The notes under the pieces were generated by a model. The model had not been told where the DNA came from and searched no databases. It saw only the letters and a list, made by a program, of their open reading frames with translations. From NCBI GenBank assembly GCA_003415625.1, contig PYIU01000007.1, positions 2,480,001 through 2,544,000 of the forward strand: a stretch of DNA of 64,000 nucleotides, given 5' to 3'. This DNA is from Aquanectria penicillioides. Lineage: Eukaryota > Ascomycota > Sordariomycetes > Hypocreales > Nectriaceae. The position numbers were made by a program, and so were the translations under genes. Below, piece after piece: positions 56,755-64,000 of the stretch. The first letter of the stretch is position 1; each line of letters opens with the position of its first letter.

Positions 56755-58859
56755 ATGTCGAGCATGATGCCGCAAGCGTGTGAGCGCTGCTGGAGACGAA
56801 AGCAAAAAGTGAGCAGCCCAATCTCGCCATTGGCCCTCGGTCCTTGTTGGCGGCTGATTGCAATATTAACGCGTACCCGCCTTTCACGTAGTGTGATAGG
56901 GTCAAGCCAAGATGCTTCCAGTGCAAGACCACTTCTTCACCATGCATAGAGCGACGCCTTGGCACAGTATTGAACCCTGAAGACCCTGATGCTCATCACA
57001 GGTTTGACGAGAGACTTCCCTCTATATACCTCATGCTTACGCATGCTGCAGCTATATCGAGTCTCTAAAAATTCGAGTCCAGAAACTCGAGACTCAACTT
57101 GAGTCCTCAGCATCTCCCACTAGTTCAGCTATATATCAACAACATACCATCAATGCCAATACTCCAGGTCAAGACCATGCCGGCGATGAAAGCGCTCAGG
57201 ATAGTGAGGCGGTGCAGGCTGCCAAGTCTGCGGCACCTCCCCAGAGCGATTCTCTGAACACAGAGATTGGCTATCTCTCACTTACAGCAATGGCCGAATT
57301 CACAGGGGAGCAGTCCTTCTCAAACCCGACATTCTCATTCCAGACTCTCGTTCAAGCAGCCACGGCGGTTTCCGGCAGCAACCCCTTTGCGTCAGATTCA
57401 ATGAATGCCGCCATCACCGGACATCTTGGCGACTTTCATCGCAGCCTCCTCCGTCAAAGGATAAAACTCACCAGCCTAGATACAGAGGAACACTTCCGTC
57501 GTTATCTCTCAATGAGTCTGGCATTTCTTCCATTTATGCCGAGCGAAAGGTTGGAGAAGGAGTACACTGAACTCTCTCAACAATATGAGAATGAAAATGA
57601 GAACAATCTCGAGGTCGAATCGCCCAGCAAACTTATCCGTGTCTACTTGGCTGTAGCAACAGGCATATTGCTTTCCAAAGATAACCGACACCTCGAAAGC
57701 TATGCTACAATCCTAGCACTCACAGCGTATCAATTGCTGCCCAATGCCCTGGCAGTTTCTAACGACCTGGAAGCTGTTCAATGCTTAACTCTTCTGACAG
57801 TGTTTTCCATGTACAGTTCATTTGGAGGATCTACATGGCATCTTCTTGGTCTGGCCATGACCCGATGCATTTCAGGCGGCATGCACAATACTCATGTCTC
57901 GGACCCGTATTCACAGGTTTCTGAAAAGCGGGACAACAGCTGGGCCTTTTGGAACCTCTATATTCTCGATGCGTAAGCCGCAACATAACCCACCATGGGC
58001 AAGGGTGTTTTCTAATTGTTGCAGTTTCTTGAGCACGTCTTTGGATCGACCTTTTCACTTACAGGATGAAGACATCACCGCGCAAGTAAGTGGCCTATTC
58101 GAGAGTTGCCAATGTCCTCTGGCAAGTTGGAGTTCTAAGTTGCTGACAATGTAGATTCCTTCAATGGAAACCAACGCCCCGAATGAGTTGCGGACGCTTC
58201 ACCTCTGGAATATCCTTCATGCTAGACTCATACATGAAATCCGCAGCTCCCCGACCAAAGGTGCACTCTATCATTTCAGCAACTACCGATATTGGCGAGA
58301 TACGGCACCCATCAACGTGACGAGTGAAACGAGCTCTTGGCAGCAATGGTACCACTTCCGTCGTTCATCTTGTTCGATCCTGGCCCTTATCTTATCACTG
58401 TCATGCGCATCATCGGCGATCGACCGAACTATGCGTACAGTCACCGAACATGCAGAACACGAATTCTCTGCTTACTTGACGATGCTGGAGGAAAAACACC
58501 AGATTCAGGGAAGTGTCCTGACCGGCTTTGACGGACTCAGTATTTTCAGCACTGGGGTGGGACTCGTTTACATCTCCACATGCCGTAGGGAGGAGGAGGC
58601 GGCAGGTTCGCGAGGGTCTAGTCAAGGATCCTCATGGTGCATCCAGACCACTCTCCGCCTGTTGACCATAACAGCGGAGAGGTTTCCTCCTGTGCAGAGT
58701 CTATATGCCATTTTCATTGACTTTGTGGGCATGTTCACTTCTGAGAACCATGATAAGGAAGATGGCTGGGCGAAGCTGGAAGTCCGAATGGCGAGATCTG
58801 AGATGCCCATTTCACAAGCGATCCAAAACATGATGAGCAAGACATTGTGTATTGCTTAG
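56755..58859 (+). CDS. Zn2Cys6 fungal transcription factor
   Basis: Five exons: 56755-56808, 56892-57001, 57052-57972, 58025-58085 and 58155-58859, giving 616 aa. The zinc cluster is split by the first intron, with cysteines at residues 9, 12, 19, 26, 29 and 36 (ACERCWRRKQK, then CDRVKPRCFQCK). A heptad-like linker helix follows (YIESLKIRVQKLETQLESS). The middle region carries the Fungal_trans pattern (SYATILALTAYQLLPNALAV, HLLGLAMTRCISGGMHNTHV, SWAFWNLYILDAFLSTSLDR). Intron 2 is short (50 nt) with a GTTTGA donor but keeps frame. It is divergent from the aldolase gene, so a pathway-specific activator role is likely by position. Confidence 0.8.
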
Positions 58860-61756
58860 CAGATTTCCGACATGTTTTTTTTTCCTCGGCCTGCAAGGGC
58901 TTGAGAACATCTGACCGACCGAATTTGCTGCCTAGGGCTTGTCTCACATCATGAATTAAGCTCTCGGGTGGCATAAGCAGTCATTGAACTTAGTCTCTGC
59001 ATCCTTGCAGTGTATACTTGCGGCCGCGTGTAACCAGATACGAGGTCCCTAGGGCGGACGGCGGGAAAATTGATCTTAATTACAGGCGAGAAAGACAAAA
59101 TCTTACTTTGCAACAGGCCACCGGTGAGCAAGAACGGGAACCGGAACAGGGCACGGGCAAGGAACAAGTTTCTACGGAGATATGGCTGCATGCCCTCGAG
59201 GCCCAAAGCGCATTGTGATGTAACACGGCTTGCTTCCTTATCTCTCGATAACGGGAGTGAGGCATGGGGATATCAGGGCACATTCCAGCTGTGGGAAGTG
59301 CTCACACGACACCGAAACTTGCATTGAAATACAGTCCGGTGGTGAGTGGCGACCGGTTGCTCAGATCCTTGGTTGGACACTACTGCACGTCCAACTGCAC
59401 CAGCTGGGGCGGCTGGTGGGCACTCGGCGAGGCGTTGGGAGCTGGGAGCGAAGGGGATCTGCCGCATCCTGACGGTTGGAGCTTTTACCATGCGCTAAGG
59501 ATTTTTGCTCGTCAGGGTCCGGCATGTTTCGGTGGGCTGGGCGGCGAGCATGTTGGCTGGGTTGGTTCTGGTTGTTAGTGTTGAGGAACGGCAAAGGAAA
59601 TGGCGCCGTTGAATGGTTCGGCCTCGGGCTTGGGTGCTCGACTGCTCGACTCGAGATCCAACCTCCTCCGGGTGATTGGGAACGACGTGAAGAGCCCTCA
59701 GCTCGCCATCACAGATCATTCAGCGTCGCCTTTTTGCCGAGCTGTTAGGTCTACACTAGGATTTACGGGATGGGGGTCGTGAGAATGACAAAGATGGGGG
59801 TGTGCCTTCTCATTTTGTCATTTTGTGTGGGAGCAAGTGGATTGTGAGTGGACATTGTCGATACTTCAGGACCATGATCACGAGACCATGGAACGGTCCT
59901 CCAGCCCAGGGAAGTGGACGGCAAGCAGGGTTGTATTGGGCCTGGTCAGCAGGCTACAGTGGGTTCAGGTTCTAACTTGGCGAGGGTGGCATTTTGCGGG
60001 CATCTGCAGCAAACGATAGAGATGGGCGCGGGCTAGCATTTGCGGCTCGGTGAGAGGAAGCAGACTTGTGGCGGCCAGCCTGGGGAGGGGGGGGGGGGGG
60101 GACGGGGGCCGTCAACTAGGCCTATGGGAGGCGGCGAGAACGTAGAATGTCTCAACAGCGATGTGTGAGTGGTCCGTGGTCATCCACACGGCTCTGGGGT
60201 AGCGGAGCCATCAGTCATCGATCCCGGACTGTGTTGACTCCCATCGTCGAGCTGCAAATTGCGCAGTGGTTTGTTTGTTTGGTTGTTTGGTTGTTGCTAG
60301 ATTCGCGCATGCAAGACGGTCCTTTTTGTTGGTTTATCGGTTAGTTGGTTAGTTGCTCATTCATGATAGTCATGATGACGATTTCCTCACTCTCTCAAGG
60401 CTTGCCTGGCCTTGCCTCTCCATGTGCCCCAGCTGCTGTACCCTGCTGTAAATGTAAATGTAAATATCGATGGGGAATGGACTCGTACCTGTACCTCAGC
60501 ATGCAGTGTAGGTCTTCCCGTCCTGTGACCTGTATCCTGCGTAGTATTGTGCATACGCTGTTTCGCACAGCCCAGCGTCTACTTGTGTGGTGAGGCCGTG
60601 TCCCAGCCGTGCGATGTTGCTGCCACAGTGCTGACACTGCCGCGCCTTGTCCCCTTGCGTCTTTGCCGGTGGTCTTCCTCGCCGTTCCTACCCCCCGGCG
60701 AGCCCTACAGTGCAACGCCCTGGCCCTGATGGCCCCCTGTAGGTACCCTTCCAGTGCAGGCTGGAAGTCAAGGGACATGCATTGCAGCAGACGTAATCGT
60801 ACAGCACTGCCAACGCTGCCTCGTGTACTTCCCTAACTCTCGTCCCTTGCCATCCGCATTGGCTTCCAAACTCTCCAACGCGCGCGACACCCGTGACCAA
60901 ATATCCCACGCCGACTGGCCCATCCATCGCTCGTCCTTCGTCCCGACGCGTTAGAAAGGTACGGCAGCCCCCCAGGCTCGAGCTTAGACTCAGACTCAGG
61001 CTCGGAGGGGGCACGCTGTAGGAGGGCCAACCCCTGTGAAGGCCTTACTTTAGCACACGCCGCCTCTACAGTACTATCCCTCCCGATCCAGAGGCCCACG
61101 TTCACACCAACGCCAACGCCAACCCACGCCGGACACCCACTCATCCCACAGTCGAGAGCGAGGCGCAACGGAGCCAGACGGGGCCTAGCGGAGCGTGTCA
61201 CTGTGTACTCCCCCTTTCCTTCCGCCGTCCTACGAATAGATGCTCCCGTTCGACGAGCGTCGTTCCCGCTCCCGATCCCACTCCTACCCACTGGCTCCGC
61301 TCTCGAAGCCATAAGACAAAAGGCACACGACATCTCGCCCTTTTTGTTGTGCGCGTCGCCACCATTCCGACCCCGATTCCCCTCGAGAATCCCTCCTCCT
61401 CCTCCGTACGCGGTGCTGTCCCTGTCCCTGACGCTGTCGCTGCCGAAGCCGCTGCGCCCGCCGCCGTTACAAGCCGCCCTGGCCATCACCACCATACCCA
61501 ACCCACGATCGGCCTTGGTGGGCGAGGAGGGATTGTTGATCCCCCTGCTGTGCGAGAAATAGACGACGACGTCGTCGCTCTGGCTCACCACGAAGATACC
61601 ACCCACCCCTTGACCTCGGACCGTCGCCCCAACGACGAAGAGTTTGAACTCGTCGACTACTCGTCTATCGAAGCCCGCCATCAGGCTACCGAGCGCGAGT
61701 CCCGGAAACAGGAAAAACGAGACGAGAAGCGCCGGTGGCTCGAGGAACAAGACGAG
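58860..61756. other. 2.9-kb upstream region of the phosphate transporter
   Basis: No gene is supported. Contents: a 13-G run near 60088, short TGTAAA and TTGGTTGTT repeats (60270-60300 and 60448-60465), and GC-rich leader sequence. In the last 400 bases (61349-61756) the frame of the next gene is open without an ATG. Confidence 0.5.
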
Positions 61757-64000
61757 ATGAAGTTCTCTCACAGCATTCAATTCAATGCTGTCCCAGACTG
61801 GAGCAGCCATTACATTGCCTATAGCAATCTCAAGAAGCTGTACGCTGCCTTCCCTTGCCGCATAAATCCAATTCAGCCCCTCAATGTATATCTACTAACC
61901 CCAATTCCTATGCGCATAATAGAATCTACCAGCTTGAGAAATCCGTTCATCAAACCCGAGCCGGCGATGCGGAGTCCAGACCACTCATTGGTCGCGAAGG
62001 CCCCGAGGATGTCTTCGCTCAAGCTCTGAACCAGGAACTCGACAAGATCTGTAGCTTCTACACCTCCAAGGAACGCGAGCTCTTAGACGATGCCGAACAC
62101 CTCCTCGGCGACATTGGCGACGAAAGCGCCATCGAGGATCGACCCTACCTACGACGTCTTTCCTCCTCCGAAACCCAGCGGCCCAATCCTCGCTCTCGGA
62201 GCCCGCATAGTCACAGCTCCGACAATGACGACAGTGGAAGCGACGAAGACGAGACTACTGGCCTCACTAGGCGCAGGGGCAGCGGCCGCAAGAAGCAACC
62301 CCCGAGCGTCAAACCGATCCAATCTGATATGAGTGCGTCCACCGAATTTGGCCGTGTGGCAAGAAGACATAGCACCACAGGGGAGGACTACGGTGATCAA
62401 AGCATCATGTTCTCATCCGGGCTTTTCTCGTCGGGCATCATGCTCAAGAAGCGTATCATCACCCTCTACGTTTCCCTGTGCGAGCTCAAGTCATATGTCC
62501 AGCTCAACCGCACCGGTTTCAGCAAGGTCCTCAAGAAGTTCGACAAAATCCTCGACAAGGAGCTCAAAACCAGCTACATCGAGGACCACGTTGAGTCGGC
62601 CTATCCCTTCAAGGACGAGACCAAACGTATCCTCGAGGAGAATATTTCGAAGATGGAACAGGCCTATGCCGAAGTTGTCACTGGTGGAGACGAGGCTCTC
62701 GCCCGGAAGGACCTCCGATCCCACCTTCGAGAGCATGTTGTATGGGAGCGCAACACTGTTTGGCGGGACCTCATCGGTATTGAGCGTAGGGCCGAGGCCG
62801 CTGGTCTGGGACAGTCGCTGCTTGGCCAGGAACGCTCCACAACAACCAGAAGACTACAGGGCGACGAGGCCAAGGTACCGCAAACAGCCCGTATCCCCAC
62901 GCCGTTTGGAAGCCTCACGCTGCCCGCGTGGCTAGCGAGCTCGTCCTTGTGGACCCTTGGAGGCTGTATTGGCATCTTCTTCCTTCTCCTGACTTTACCT
63001 ATCATGGAGAAGCCTGAGCAGCAAAACTGCCTAGCAATGCTTGTCTTTGTCAGTTTGCTGTGGGCAACGGAGGTGAGTACTGTCTTTTGTCTTGGTCATC
63101 AACCCGTTGAAGCTGACTCTCTCATAGACCCTTCCCCTGTTCGTGACGTCATTATTGATCCCCTTTCTCTCTGTCCTCTTAAATGTCGTACGGGATGAGA
63201 CACCTGGCAAGCCCCCAAAGCGGCTGGGTTCCAAGGAGGCTACATCAGCCATCTTTGCTGCCATGTGGACTCCAGTCATCATGCTGTTGCTTGGTGGCTT
63301 TACTCTGGCGGCGGCTCTATCCAAGTGTACCATCGACAAGCGGTTGGCAACGCTAGTTCTCAGCAAAGCTGGCACCAATCCGAGAACAGTGTTGATTGCC
63401 AACATGTTTGTGGCCGCCTTTGCGTCCATGCTTATCAGCAACGTAGCGGCTCCTGTGCTGTGCTATTCAATTATTGAGGTAAGGCTAGCGGAAATCCCAT
63501 CACTCAAATAGTTCGAGTCTAATGTTTGACCAGCCTATGCTACGAACTCTGCCGTCCGACTCCAACATGTCCAAAGCTGTTATTATCGGCATTGCTCTGG
63601 CGTCTAACATCGGTGGTATGCTTTCCCCCATCGCTTCGCCACAGAACGTTGTGGCCATGGGAATCATGGAGCCCGCTCCTACTTGGCTTCAGTGGTTCTT
63701 CATTGTCATCCCTGTCGGCTCTGTTTCGATTTTCCTCATCTGGCTCCTCCTCCTTGTGACTTTCCAGCCTGGGAAGGGCACCACGATCGCCCCCATTCGA
63801 CCTGTAAAAGAGAAGTTTACTGGTTTGCAATGGTTCGTTACCATTGTCACCATTACAACTATTGCCTTGTGGTGTGGAAGCCATCAGCTGGAGGGTGTGT
63901 TTGGAGACATGGGCGTCATCGCCATCATCCCCATCGTGCTATTCTTCGGAATCGGCATCCTAACAAAGGAGGACTTCAACAACTTCCCCTGGACCATCAT
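61757..64000 (+). CDS. SPX-domain low-affinity phosphate transporter (Pho87/90/91 type), 3' end beyond the window
   Basis: Exons 61757-61839, 61923-63072, 63128-63478 and 63534 to the edge. Introns are 83, 55 and 55 nt and keep frame. The SPX domain starts at the initiator: MKFSHSIQFNAVPDW, YIAYSNLKKL joined to IYQLEKSVH, NQELDKICSFYTSKERELL, a long acidic/Ser-rich insert, then LCELKSYVQLNRTGFSKVLK and KKFDKILDKELKTSY. The membrane part follows with about ten hydrophobic segments before the edge (SLWTLGGCIGIFFLLLTLPI, ISNVAAPVLCYSIIEPMLRT, IALASNIGGMLSPIASPQNV), as in the divalent-anion symporter family. The SPX domain senses inositol pyrophosphates and restrains uptake. Plasma-membrane (Pho87/90) or vacuolar (Pho91) location cannot be told. 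ATG 61757 matches the canonical SPX start; the open frame upstream lacks an ATG. Confidence 0.88.

Noticed and set aside
1..64000. tRNA, rRNA or CRISPR features
   Set aside because: No A-box/B-box pairs of the GGTTCGANTCC type with a cloverleaf, no rRNA-like conserved blocks, and no regularly spaced repeats were found on reading.

Overview
The window is nuclear DNA of a filamentous ascomycete (Pezizomycotina; probably a Sordariomycete, but the exact lineage cannot be fixed from sequence alone). The evidence is intron-bearing genes with short introns (about 54-163 nt, GTAAGT-type donors, CTAAC-type branch points), pyrimidine-rich leaders, Zn2Cys6 regulators, a Pex14/Pex33-type peroxin, and peroxisomal siderophore enzymes. 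No tRNA, rRNA, CRISPR or intact transposon was seen.

Layout. 1-8.7 kb: a possible gene tail at the left edge, a PEX14/PEX33-family peroxin (-), an INO80-complex Ies2 homolog (+), and a Gln/Ala-rich nuclear-type protein (+) interrupted by an in-frame TAG. 8.7-16.4 kb: gene-poor DNA with a decayed small secreted Cys-rich gene and several simple repeats. 16.5-19.4 kb: a Gag1-like clamp (DUF4050) gene with a long leader or first intron and an apparent 5-bp frameshift. 19.4-26.6 kb: gene-poor DNA with a C2H2 zinc-finger relic carrying two TAG stops where CAG is plausible, a RIP-like pattern.

26.6-45.6 kb: an extracellular-siderophore locus. It holds a SidI-type acyl-CoA ligase ending in SKL (+), a SidF-type hydroxyornithine acyltransferase ending in PKL (-), a Mir/Sit siderophore transporter (+), an AIF/AMID-like FAD oxidoreductase (-), and a full-length ABC-B transporter (+) resembling the one in the Aspergillus siderophore cluster. 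The three upstream regions of these five genes hold eight exact copies of the SreA GATA-factor consensus ATCWGATAA. About one would be expected by chance in the whole window, so the five genes look like one iron regulon. No NRPS (SidD) is in the window. The ABC gene carries two single-base frame breaks.

46-58.9 kb: a putative carbon-acid catabolic cluster. It holds an MFS anion symporter (-), a Zn2Cys6 regulator (+, with a one-base frame break at a G run), a D-2-hydroxyacid dehydrogenase (-), an aldehyde dehydrogenase (-), an HpcH/HpaI-type aldolase (-) and a second Zn2Cys6 regulator (+). A working hypothesis is uptake of an acidic substrate, aldol cleavage to a 2-oxoacid plus an aldehyde, oxidation of the aldehyde and reduction of the oxoacid. 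Three similar CGG-N7-CCG motifs lie in two of its promoter regions. 58.9-64 kb: a long upstream region, then an SPX-domain low-affinity phosphate transporter (Pho87/90/91 type) cut off by the right edge.

Several otherwise convincing genes show single frame breaks, three of them one-base and two of those in G runs. Base-calling error is therefore a serious alternative to real gene decay and should be checked before calling pseudogenes.
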